From assembly GCA_039933015.1 (NCBI GenBank), contig JBDTOX010000121.1, positions 1 through 30,689 on the forward strand: a DNA stretch of 30,689 nucleotides, given 5' to 3'. This stretch comes from JBDTOX01 sp039933015. Lineage in GTDB: Bacteria; Pseudomonadota; Gammaproteobacteria; Burkholderiales; Methylophilaceae. The translations under genes and the position numbers were made by a program. Below are positions 6,757 through 14,906 of this stretch, in pieces (within the stretch, counting starts at the first letter, position 1; every line of letters starts with the position of its first letter). The notes beneath the pieces are model-generated. The model was not told where the DNA came from, did not search any database, and saw only the letters and a list, made by a program, of their open reading frames with translations.

Positions 6757-8277
6757 ATGAGCCTCGCTGTTCTCCATAGCCGTGCGCTTTCTGGCATGGA
6801 TGCACCAGAAGTGGTTGTTGAAGTGCATCTGGCAAATGGTTTGCCGAGTTTTACTATTGTGGGCTTGCCTGAGGCTGAAGTTAAGGAGAGCAAGGATCGT
6901 GTGCGTGCTGCCCTGCAAACCGCGCAGTTTGAATTCCCAGCCCGCCGCATTACCGTGAATCTGGCGCCCGCGGACTTACCCAAGGAGAGTGGTCGCTATG
7001 ATTTGCCTATTGCATTAGGCATTCTGGCAGCATCAGGACAAATTCCATCAGAACCGCTTGCACGCTATGAAATTGCAGGTGAGTTGGCGCTTACGGGAGA
7101 GCTTCGCCCTATTCGTGGGGCGCTGGCGATGACGCTGAGCATGGCCTATGAAAATAAAAAACCAGGGCAGACCAGCCACAGCGCGCGGGCTTTTATCCTG
7201 CCCTATGCTAGTGCAGCGGAGGCAGCGCTGGTGCAAGATGCGGTCATTCTTCCCGCACGCACATTACTCGAAGTCTGTGCGCATCTGGCAGGACATCACG
7301 CATTAGCCAGGTATCAGGCGCATGATCAGGCCGTTCCTGTGGAATATCCCGATTTTAGCGAAGTCAAAGGCCAGTCTTTGGCTAAGCGTGCACTGGAGAT
7401 TGCTGCTGCAGGTGGCCATAGCATTTTAATGTCTGGCCCGCCGGGTACGGGGAAATCCATGCTGGCGAGCCGTTTTTCAGGCATTTTACCGGCCATGACG
7501 GAACAAGAGGCACTGGAGTCTGCGGCAATACAGTCCTTAAATGGCGGCTACCGTACCGAACTGTGGCGCCGCCGCCCTTTTCGCTCGCCGCATCATACCG
7601 CTTCAGGGGTTGCGCTGGTGGGTGGTGGCGGTATTCCGCGCCCGGGTGAGATTTCTTTGGCGCATCATGGTGTTTTGTTTCTTGATGAACTGCCGGAATT
7701 CGACCGCAAAGTGTTGGAGGTTTTGCGCGAACCGCTGGAATCCGGTCATATCACCATATCCCGTGCGGCGCGGCAGGCGGATTTCCCGGCCAGCTTTCAA
7801 TTGCTCGCAGCAATGAATCCCTGCCCCTGCGGTTATCTGGGGCACCATAATGGCAAGTGCCGTTGCACGCCGGATCAGGTTGCACGCTATCGCGCAAAGA
7901 TATCCGGGCCTTTGCTGGACCGCATTGATCTGCATATAGAGGTGCCTGCATTACGCGATGATGAATTGACGGCGGGCAGTACGGGTGAGGCTAGCCAGCA
8001 CATCCGTAGCCGCGTCGAACGTGCCCGCAACATGCAGCTAGCGCGTCAGGGCAAAGCCAATTTTTTACTCAGTAGTAAAGAAGTTGATCAACATTGCGTG
8101 ACAGATGTGGCAGGCATGAATCTGTTAAAACAGGCCATTAGCAAACTTAGCCTCTCTGCCCGCGCTTATCACCGCATACTCAAGGTGGCGCGTTCAATCG
8201 CTGACCTGGCAGGGGTGGACGCCATTAAACCGGTCCATATTGCCGAAGCCGTGCAATACCGGCGTTACGAAATTTAA
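6757..8277 (+). CDS. comM: YifB/ComM family Mg-chelatase-like AAA+ ATPase
   Basis: A 506-residue cytoplasmic AAA+ protein. Members such as ComM act as hexameric branch-migration helicases that help integrate DNA during natural transformation. An N-terminal Lon-protease-like fold (1-180, with GLPSFTIVGLPEAEVKESKD at 28-47) precedes the ATPase module: Walker A GPPGTGKS (227-234), Walker B VLFLDELPEF (306-315). A cysteine cluster, Cys356, 358, 368 and 370 (NPCPCGY and KCRC), is typical of the family. The C-terminal Mg-chelatase domain contains SLSARAYHRILKVARSIADL. Length is normal. It lies between ubiK (5 bases before) and the VIT gene (2 bases after). No other competence gene is in the window. 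Confidence 0.95.
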   Translation: MSLAVLHSRALSGMDAPEVVVEVHLANGLPSFTIVGLPEAEVKESKDRVRAALQTAQFEFPARRITVNLAPADLPKESGRYDLPIALGILAASGQIPSEPLARYEIAGELALTGELRPIRGALAMTLSMAYENKKPGQTSHSARAFILPYASAAEAALVQDAVILPARTLLEVCAHLAGHHALARYQAHDQAVPVEYPDFSEVKGQSLAKRALEIAAAGGHSILMSGPPGTGKSMLASRFSGILPAMTEQEALESAAIQSLNGGYRTELWRRRPFRSPHHTASGVALVGGGGIPRPGEISLAHHGVLFLDELPEFDRKVLEVLREPLESGHITISRAARQADFPASFQLLAAMNPCPCGYLGHHNGKCRCTPDQVARYRAKISGPLLDRIDLHIEVPALRDDELTAGSTGEASQHIRSRVERARNMQLARQGKANFLLSSKEVDQHCVTDVAGMNLLKQAISKLSLSARAYHRILKVARSIADLAGVDAIKPVHIAEAVQYRRYEI

Positions 8278-8279
8278 TA

Positions 8280-9323
8280 ATGGCAGATGCACTTGCCAGT
8301 TGGCTGGAAGAAAAGCGCTCGGCCTATCTTTATCGCATTATCGCCGAGGCTGAACAAGGCAGCTCCCGCCAGCCGCTATTTTCGCAACTGGCTCAGGAAG
8401 CAGAAAGCCAGTCCCGGTTCTGGCTGCAGGCCATGCAGGCTGCCGGGCAAAGGGTCCCGGACAGTTATCAGCCTGATACGCGTACCAGGATAGTGGCTTG
8501 GCTGATACGCAAGCTGGGTGCGGGCAACATCAAGCCAGTGCTTGCGGCCATCAAAATCCGCGGTTTATCCATATACAGCAACAGACGTATGGTGGGGTAT
8601 CACCCGTTCCCAACTTCGGTCGAAGAAGTGGGCGCCAGCCATCGTGGGGCAAGCAGCAGCGGAGGCTTGCGCGCTGCCGTATTCGGGGTGAATGATGGCT
8701 TGGTATCAATTGCCTGTCTGGTGCTGGGCGTGGCCGGCGCGGCAAGTACAAATGATGCGATTTTTCTGACGGGTGTGGCGGGCTTGCTGGCAGGCGCGTT
8801 TTCGATGGCGGCTGGCGAATATATCTCGATGCGTGCGCAACGTGAGATGTTTGAATACCAGATCGGGCTGGAGCAAGCAGAGTTGGCACAATATCCGGAA
8901 GAGGAAGCCGCAGAGCTGGCGTTAATTTATATTGCACGCGGCATGCAGGAGCAAGCAGCTAAAGCGCTGGCACAGCGTATGGTGGCTGATCCGGAGCTTG
9001 GGCTGGATACCCTGGCGCGCGAGGAGCTTGGGCTTAATCCGGATGAATTGGGATCGCCGTGGCTGGCAGCACTGTTCTCGTTTCTTGCATTTACGGCCGG
9101 CGGTAGTATTCCCATCATGCCCTACCTTATCGGCATGCATCAAAACGCTTTGCACTTCACCATAGGGCTTACCGCGCTTGCCTTATTCACCATAGGCGCG
9201 GTGCTTTCGTTATTCACAGGTCGCAGCGCTATATGGGGCGGCCTGCGTATGTTATTAATAGGCGGCGCGGCAGGGTTGCTGACCTACTGGATAGGCGACT
9301 TTTTGGGCGCGCGACTGGCCTGA
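8280..9323 (+). CDS. VIT1/CCC1-type transporter with degenerate N-terminal ferritin-like domain
   Basis: A 347-residue membrane protein. Residues 130-345 form a VIT/CCC1 domain, a family that exports Fe2+ or Mn2+: LRAAVFGVNDGLVSIA (130-145), the GAFSMAAGEYISMRAQRE block (172-189), a charged cytoplasmic stretch (about 190-255) and three C-terminal helices from about residue 262. Residues 5-50 resemble the ferritin-like domain that many bacterial members carry, but the iron-binding ExxH position reads AESQ (residues 41-44), so iron binding there is doubtful. The ATG at 8280 follows the comM stop by 2 bases. Metal specificity cannot be read from the sequence. The transporter call is firm; the ferritin-like reading is an inference from remembered relatives. 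Confidence 0.88.
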   Translation: MADALASWLEEKRSAYLYRIIAEAEQGSSRQPLFSQLAQEAESQSRFWLQAMQAAGQRVPDSYQPDTRTRIVAWLIRKLGAGNIKPVLAAIKIRGLSIYSNRRMVGYHPFPTSVEEVGASHRGASSSGGLRAAVFGVNDGLVSIACLVLGVAGAASTNDAIFLTGVAGLLAGAFSMAAGEYISMRAQREMFEYQIGLEQAELAQYPEEEAAELALIYIARGMQEQAAKALAQRMVADPELGLDTLAREELGLNPDELGSPWLAALFSFLAFTAGGSIPIMPYLIGMHQNALHFTIGLTALALFTIGAVLSLFTGRSAIWGGLRMLLIGGAAGLLTYWIGDFLGARLA

Positions 9324-9403
9324 AAGGGGGCGTTATTGCCTTGCTATGGCGGCATCCCCTATAACTAGAGCAATCGCCTGGTGTTTGATTACATGGAGTG
9401 TTT

Positions 9404-9409
9404 TATAAT
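9404..9409 (+). promoter_or_regulatory. Candidate -10 box for metH
   Basis: A perfect TATAAT. Transcription would start near 9416, giving a leader of about 230 bases. No good -35 hexamer sits 16-18 bases upstream; TTGATT at 9385-9390 is only 13 bases away, so the promoter is either activator-dependent or misidentified. Confidence 0.45.
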
Positions 9410-9523
9410 CTAGTGCTGTGTTACGTAAATGATTTTTCGTTTCGTTCAATTGCACCATGCTCAGCATGTGCAGTTCAGGTGCGTAAGCCAGAGCATAAAG
9501 GATGGATCATATAGCACCATTCC

Positions 9524-9555
9524 TGCATCAATAACCAGTTGATGCAACACTTTTT
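9524..9555 (+). other. Hairpin with T-run in metH leader (possible attenuator)
   Basis: TGCATCAA (9524-9531) pairs with TTGATGCA (9539-9546) over a 7-base loop, followed within four bases by TTTTT. The stem is AT-rich and the T-run is slightly displaced, so it would be a weak intrinsic terminator. It lies about 95 bases before metH in the predicted leader. Confidence 0.4.
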
Positions 9556-9647
9556 GCAGTATCACGGTTTGAATTATCACAGTGCTGGCCCAATAGTAAC
9601 CGTCTCGCCGGCTGTGCTGGACAGATATTTTTCTTTTCGAGAGTGAC

Positions 9648-12600
9648 ATGAAACAAGACGCCATTTCGCTTAACGCTATTTCTCCTGCCGAAACACATCT
9701 GCGTGATCTGCTATCGCAACGTATCCTGATTCTGGACGGCGCGATGGGTACCATGATCCAGCAGTACAAGCTGACGGAGCAGGATTATCGCGGGGGACAG
9801 AATGGACGTTTTGCAGATTTTGCGGCACCCGCCGGGGAGCGCGAGCTGTTTGTCAAAGGCAATAATGAGTTATTGACCTTGACGCAGCCGCATATCATTC
9901 AGGAGATACACGAACAGTATCTGACCGCCGGTGCGGACATTGTCGAAACCAATACCTTTGGGGCTACCAGCGTCGCGCAAGATGATTATCACATGGCGCA
10001 TCTGGTCTATGAGATGAACGTGGCAGCGGCCAAGCTTGCGCGCGCGGCATGCGAGAAATACGCGACTCCCGACAAACCACGATTCGTTGCCGGCGCGTTA
10101 GGGCCGACCCCAAAAACCGCGTCGATTTCGCCAGACGTTAACGACCCTGCCGCGCGCAATATTACGTTTGATCAACTGGTGGCGGCTTATCTGGAACAGA
10201 CGCGCGGTTTGGTCGAAGGCGGCGTTGATATCCTGATGGTCGAGACCATTTTTGATACGCTCAACTGTAAAGCAGCGCTGTTTGCGATTGATACTTTCTT
10301 TGAAGAAAGCGGCATGAGGCTGCCTATTATGCTTTCGGGCACCGTTACTGATGCCTCGGGGCGCATCCTGTCGGGGCAGACCGTGGCTGCGTTCTGGAAC
10401 TCGGTGCGTCATGCCAAACCGCTGACCATAGGGCTTAACTGCGCCTTAGGTGCCGCGCTTATGCGCCCTTATGCGGAGGAATTATCCGAAATTGCCGATA
10501 CTTTTGTCTGTATCTATCCCAATGCCGGCTTGCCCAACCCGATGTCGGATACCGGCTTCGATGAAGAGCCAAAAGACACCTCATCGCTACTCAAGGAATT
10601 TGCCGAGAGTGGTTTTGTTAACATCGCCGGCGGCTGCTGCGGCACTACGCCAGCACACATCAAGGCTATCGCTGACGAGGTCAGGTACATTGCCCCGCGC
10701 AGAATTCCTGAATCTACACACGTCACAAAACTTGCCGGGCTGGAGCCATTCACTATTGATGAAGACTCGCTGTTCGTCAACGTCGGCGAGCGCACCAACG
10801 TTACAGGCTCCAAAGCGTTTGCGCGGCTGATACTGAATGAAAAGTACGACGAGGCGTTGGTCGTCGCGCGGAGCCAGGTCGAAAATGGCGCCCAAGTGAT
10901 CGATATCAACATGGATGAAGGCATGCTCGATGCGATCCATGCGATGACGCATTTCCTGAACCTGATTGCTTCCGAGCCCGATATCGCACGTGTGCCCATC
11001 ATGATCGACTCATCGAAGTGGTCGGTGATCGAGGCGGGGCTGAAGTGTGTGCAGGGTAAAGCCATCGTCAACTCCATTTCGATGAAAGAAGGCGAAGCGG
11101 AATTCCTGCGCCAGGCCAAGCTATGCCGCCGTTACGGCGCCGCTGTCATCGTCATGGCCTTTGATGAACAGGGTCAGGCGGATACCTTCGAGCGCAAGAT
11201 CCAGATTTGCAAACGCGCCTATGACTTGCTGGTGGAAAAAATCGGTTTTCCACCTGAAGACATCATTTTCGACCCCAACATTTTTGCGATTGCGACGGGT
11301 ATCGAGGAGCATAACAATTACGCGGTGGATTTTATCAATGCCACACGCTGGATACGAGAAAACCTGCCACACGCTAAAGTTTCCGGTGGCGTGTCCAATG
11401 TGAGCTTCAGTTTCCGCGGCAATGATCCCGCGCGCGAGGCGATACACACCGTATTTCTATACCACGCGATCAAAGCGGGCATGACCATGGGCATCGTCAA
11501 TGCCGGGATGATGGGCGTATATGACGACTTGTCCGCCGAGTTGCGTGAGCGCGTGGAGGATGTGGTATTGAACCGCCGCCCTGACGCCACTGAACGCATG
11601 ATAGAAATCGCCGGTACACTTACCGCTGGCGGCAAGAAAGAGGCATCTACGCAGGAATGGCGCGGTACAGCGGAAAACCCGGTACCCGTGCAAAAACGCC
11701 TCTCGCATGCGATGGTGCACGGCATCACGGAATACATCGTCGAGGATACGGAAGAGGCCAGGCAGGAAATCATGAATAACGGCGGACGCCCAATCAATGT
11801 GATTGAAGGTCCGCTGATGGATGGCATGAACGTCGTTGGTGACTTGTTCGGCCAGGGCAAAATGTTCCTGCCGCAGGTAGTGAAGTCGGCGCGTGTGATG
11901 AAGCAGGCTGTAGCGCACCTGATCCCGTTTATCGAAGAAGAAAAGCTGCGTGAAGAAAAAAGGACAGGCATCGTAGCCAAGCCCAAGGGCAAGGTGGTTA
12001 TCGCCACAGTCAAGGGCGACGTACACGACATCGGCAAGAATATCGTATCCGTGGTGTTGCAGTGCAACAACTTTGAAGTGGTGAACATGGGCGTCATGGT
12101 GCCGGCTTCCGAGATTCTGGCGCTGGCCAAGGCCGAAAATGCCGATATCATCGGCCTGTCCGGCCTGATTACGCCATCGCTCGAAGAGATGGCGCACGTT
12201 GCCCGCGAAATGCAGCGCGACCCACATTTCCTTGGCTTGAAAACCCCGTTGTTAATCGGCGGCGCAACTACCTCGCGCGCGCATACGGCGGTCAAGATCG
12301 CTCCGCATTACGAAGGTCCGGTGATCTATATTCCCGATGCATCACGCTCGGTATCGGTCATGCAGTCGTTGCTGACGCCAGAAAGTCGTGAGGCCTATAT
12401 CGAAGAAGTCGCAGCCGATTATGACCGGGTGCGTACCCAGCATGCGAATAAAAAAGGCACGCCGCTACTAACGCTGGTCCAAGCGCGGGCGAATAAAGTG
12501 AAGCTGGAATTCACGGGGAAATATGCCCCGGTGAAGCCGAAATTCATTGGGCGCCGCCTATTTAAAAATATCGATCTCGCCACCCTCGTGCAATACATAG

Positions 12601-13451
12601 ACTGGGGCCCATTCTTCCAGACCTGGGATTTGGCCGGTTTTTATCCGGCAATCCTCAAGGATGCGGTAGTCGGCGATGCGGCAACCAAGCTATTTGCCGA
12701 AGGCCAGGCAATGTTGAAAAAACTCATTGAGAGCCGTTGGCTGACTGCCAATGGTGTAGTTGCGCTGCTGCCAGCCAACACAATCAATGATGATGATATC
12801 GAGATCTACACCGATGAGACGCGTAGCCAGGTGGCTTTCACTTATTACGGCATGCGCCAGCAAACCGTGAAGCCGGTGATTGAGGGTGTGCCACGCCCGA
12901 ACCAATGCCTGGCTGATTTCATCGCGCCCAAGTCTTCCGGTATTGCCGATTACATCGGTATGTTTGCGGTGACTGGCGGCCTCGGCATTGAGAAGTATGA
13001 GAAGCGCTTTGAAGAAGCCCATGACGATTACAGCAGCATCATGCTGAAATCCCTGGCCGACCGCTTGGCCGAGGCCTTTGCCGAGTATTTGCACGAGCGC
13101 GTGCGCACCGACTTATGGGACTTTGTTGCGGACGAACATTTGACCAAGGAAGATCTCATCAAGGAACGCTATCAAGGTATCCGTCCCGCACCGGGCTATC
13201 CCGCCTGCCCGGATCACACGGTGAAGGCGGATATGTTCCGGCTGCTGCAGTGTGAAGACATTGATATGTTGTTGACGGATTCCTTCGCGATGATGCCGGG
13301 CGCGTCAGTGTCAGGCTTTTACTTCGCACACCCCGATTCAAAATACTTCAGCGTTGATAAAATCGGAGAAGACCAGTTGAATGACATGGCGGCCCGGCGC
13401 GGATTGCCAAAAGAATACTTGGCGCGATGGCTGGCACCGAATTTGAGCTGA
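9648..13451 (+). CDS. metH: Cobalamin-dependent methionine synthase
   Basis: Transfers a methyl group from 5-methyltetrahydrofolate to homocysteine through methylcobalamin. All modules are present in 1267 residues. The homocysteine domain (20-345) has zinc ligands Cys264 (GLNCALGA), Cys330 and Cys331 (GGCCGTT). The pterin domain (370-640) has FVNVGERTNVTGS and SGGVSNVSFSFRG. The cap and B12 domain (670-920) has the DxHxxG motif GDVHDIGKN with lower-ligand His793 and GLSGLITPSLEEM. The AdoMet activation domain (940-1260) has RPAPGYPACPDH (1179-1190). The ATG at 9648 follows a GAGAG stretch. It stands alone, preceded by a long leader and followed by a convergent gene, so it is probably monocistronic. 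Confidence 0.98.
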   Translation: MKQDAISLNAISPAETHLRDLLSQRILILDGAMGTMIQQYKLTEQDYRGGQNGRFADFAAPAGERELFVKGNNELLTLTQPHIIQEIHEQYLTAGADIVETNTFGATSVAQDDYHMAHLVYEMNVAAAKLARAACEKYATPDKPRFVAGALGPTPKTASISPDVNDPAARNITFDQLVAAYLEQTRGLVEGGVDILMVETIFDTLNCKAALFAIDTFFEESGMRLPIMLSGTVTDASGRILSGQTVAAFWNSVRHAKPLTIGLNCALGAALMRPYAEELSEIADTFVCIYPNAGLPNPMSDTGFDEEPKDTSSLLKEFAESGFVNIAGGCCGTTPAHIKAIADEVRYIAPRRIPESTHVTKLAGLEPFTIDEDSLFVNVGERTNVTGSKAFARLILNEKYDEALVVARSQVENGAQVIDINMDEGMLDAIHAMTHFLNLIASEPDIARVPIMIDSSKWSVIEAGLKCVQGKAIVNSISMKEGEAEFLRQAKLCRRYGAAVIVMAFDEQGQADTFERKIQICKRAYDLLVEKIGFPPEDIIFDPNIFAIATGIEEHNNYAVDFINATRWIRENLPHAKVSGGVSNVSFSFRGNDPAREAIHTVFLYHAIKAGMTMGIVNAGMMGVYDDLSAELRERVEDVVLNRRPDATERMIEIAGTLTAGGKKEASTQEWRGTAENPVPVQKRLSHAMVHGITEYIVEDTEEARQEIMNNGGRPINVIEGPLMDGMNVVGDLFGQGKMFLPQVVKSARVMKQAVAHLIPFIEEEKLREEKRTGIVAKPKGKVVIATVKGDVHDIGKNIVSVVLQCNNFEVVNMGVMVPASEILALAKAENADIIGLSGLITPSLEEMAHVAREMQRDPHFLGLKTPLLIGGATTSRAHTAVKIAPHYEGPVIYIPDASRSVSVMQSLLTPESREAYIEEVAADYDRVRTQHANKKGTPLLTLVQARANKVKLEFTGKYAPVKPKFIGRRLFKNIDLATLVQYIDWGPFFQTWDLAGFYPAILKDAVVGDAATKLFAEGQAMLKKLIESRWLTANGVVALLPANTINDDDIEIYTDETRSQVAFTYYGMRQQTVKPVIEGVPRPNQCLADFIAPKSSGIADYIGMFAVTGGLGIEKYEKRFEEAHDDYSSIMLKSLADRLAEAFAEYLHERVRTDLWDFVADEHLTKEDLIKERYQGIRPAPGYPACPDHTVKADMFRLLQCEDIDMLLTDSFAMMPGASVSGFYFAHPDSKYFSVDKIGEDQLNDMAARRGLPKEYLARWLAPNLS

Positions 13452-13474
13452 CAGCTGGCCGCTAATCGAGCGGG

Positions 13475-14701
13475 CTATTGGGTCAGCTCATGCGTCCACT
13501 GCATCGCTTCCAGTTGCATGGAGGTGAAGTCAGTCACACTAAGTCCCAAGTTGTGGAGGCTGTTTTTTGCGGACTCAAAATCACCCCATTCTATTTCTTC
13601 AGCCAGGCTTAGCAATTTGCCTAGTGTACCTTCACGCGCCAGAACGGCCTGCTTGATGGTATCGGTCAAGCCTATTTCGGCAAGTACATCATGCAGCGAC
13701 GCTTGCATGCCCACATCCGCCAGCGACAGTATCCCCACCATAAAGGCCTGGTCGCTTAAACTGGTCTGAGATACTTTCAATTTCAGCGCAATCAGCTCCA
13801 TGAGCCTTGCCCGATTAGCAACTTGTTGCGTCACGCTGCCAGAGCCGTCTGGCTCTGAATAGAGCAGCAATTGCACCCAGCGCAATAATTGCTTTTGTCC
13901 GAGGGTAACGATGGCTTGCCGCAATGAACCTATTTCCTGCCGACTGCCGCGGACGCCTACAGAATTTACCAGGCGTAATAGATTGACTGCTAATCCCGGG
14001 TTTTCCTTAAATAGTGATTCCAGCGCATTTATATTGGCATCACCGATTAGTGTGCCCATGAGGTGCATGAGAGTCGTTTGAGGTGGCTGTGTTTTTTTGC
14101 CTTTTAACACGGTTGGCCGGGCAAAAAAGTAGCCTTGGAACAGGCTGAAGCCTAATGCCTGACATGCTTGGAACTGGCTCTCTGTCTCCACTTTTTCCGC
14201 TACCAGTATGGCTTGTGTGCGTTGCCGGATTTGCGTCAATAATTGCGGTAATTGTTCAACTGGGATAATTGAAGGATCAATTTTTACGATATCGATCAAC
14301 GGCAATAGCGGCGCATATGCCGAGCGATTTGTGAAATCGCCCAGGCATAACCTGAAGCCCTTTTGCTTAAGCGTTTGACAACGCGCGATGATCTGCGGGC
14401 TGATAGGCACATCTTCGAGGATTTCCAGAACGATGCGGTCATGGGGTAACAGTTCCAGGGTGTCGCTCATCAGCAGGCTGAAGGAAATGTTAATGAATGC
14501 ATCATGGCCGCCTAGCACATGTTCCAGGCCAAATTGGCTTAATGTGTTCACGATCACTGTAGCCGTGGCTTGTAGGTCATCTACTACATTTGCAGTCAGG
14601 CTGTCTTCTGCGCGAAACAGCAGCTCATAAGCCACGATTTTCCGCTGTATGTCCAGGATAGGCTGCCGTCCGAGAAAAATTTCAGTGGTGTTTATTGTCA
14701 T
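13475..14701 (-). CDS. EAL-HDOD (YuxH-like) signalling protein with degenerate EAL domain
   Basis: A 408-residue cytoplasmic protein with an EAL-type domain (about 5-200) and an HDOD domain (about 205-400). The EAL core is altered: YELLFR (25-30) in place of the E-x-L motif, LEILED (92-97), and LGDF (120-123) where active phosphodiesterases have DDFG. KID (140-142), AEKVE (168-172) and QGYFF (189-193) remain. It therefore probably does not hydrolyse cyclic di-GMP and may act by binding partners or nucleotide, as proposed for other EAL-HDOD proteins. It converges on metH with 23 bases between stops and is divergent from mpl. No strong ribosome-binding site was seen. Target and pathway are unknown. 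Confidence 0.9.
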   Translation of the reverse strand: MTINTTEIFLGRQPILDIQRKIVAYELLFRAEDSLTANVVDDLQATATVIVNTLSQFGLEHVLGGHDAFINISFSLLMSDTLELLPHDRIVLEILEDVPISPQIIARCQTLKQKGFRLCLGDFTNRSAYAPLLPLIDIVKIDPSIIPVEQLPQLLTQIRQRTQAILVAEKVETESQFQACQALGFSLFQGYFFARPTVLKGKKTQPPQTTLMHLMGTLIGDANINALESLFKENPGLAVNLLRLVNSVGVRGSRQEIGSLRQAIVTLGQKQLLRWVQLLLYSEPDGSGSVTQQVANRARLMELIALKLKVSQTSLSDQAFMVGILSLADVGMQASLHDVLAEIGLTDTIKQAVLAREGTLGKLLSLAEEIEWGDFESAKNSLHNLGLSVTDFTSMQLEAMQWTHELTQ

Positions 14702-14906
14702 GGGTGAGTTCTATACACTATTCGTTTAAATTTGCTTGATGCTAGAAGCAAGTCATCCTGCCTTTTAAAGTGAGTATCGCTTATCATTATGCATGCAAGA
14801 TGTTACGCAAGAGCCTAATTGTATAGTGCCATCTTGTAGATGCGCCTTAAACATTCAAGCTTCTGGAAATATTTTTTACATTGATTGATTAATTCGAATA
14901 ACACCC

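Larger units (their letters stand above)
9324..9647. other. Intergenic region and long metH leader
   Basis: A 324-base stretch without a recognisable gene. It begins with a possible stem (AGGGG at 9325-9329 against CCCCT at 9356-9360, with weak inner pairing and no T-run) that may end the VIT transcript. Then come a TATAAT box (9404-9409), a bulged palindrome around CATG-CTCAG-CATG (9456-9468) and a hairpin followed by five T (9524-9555). I looked for the cobalamin riboswitch B12 box and an SAH-riboswitch-like core and saw neither. Confidence 0.6.

Noticed and set aside
9325..9360. Possible terminator after the VIT gene (AGGGG/CCCCT with inner GCC/GGC pairing).
   Set aside because: The inner stem needs wobble pairs and an asymmetric bulge, and no T-run follows; it is not convincing as an intrinsic terminator.
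11318..12295. A 325-codon open frame on the minus strand inside metH.
   Set aside because: It is Ser/Thr/Arg-rich shadow sequence opposite a highly conserved coding region, with no recognisable domain.
13459..13473. CCGCT/AGCGG hairpin in the short gap between the convergent metH and EAL-HDOD stops.
   Set aside because: Only five base pairs and no T-run on either strand; likely chance in GC-rich sequence.
14732..14836. Small inverted repeats between the EAL-HDOD gene and mpl (TTGCTT/AAGCAA and CAAGATG/CATCTTG).
   Set aside because: Short arms, the second with a 27-base spacer; no promoter alignment supports a regulatory role.
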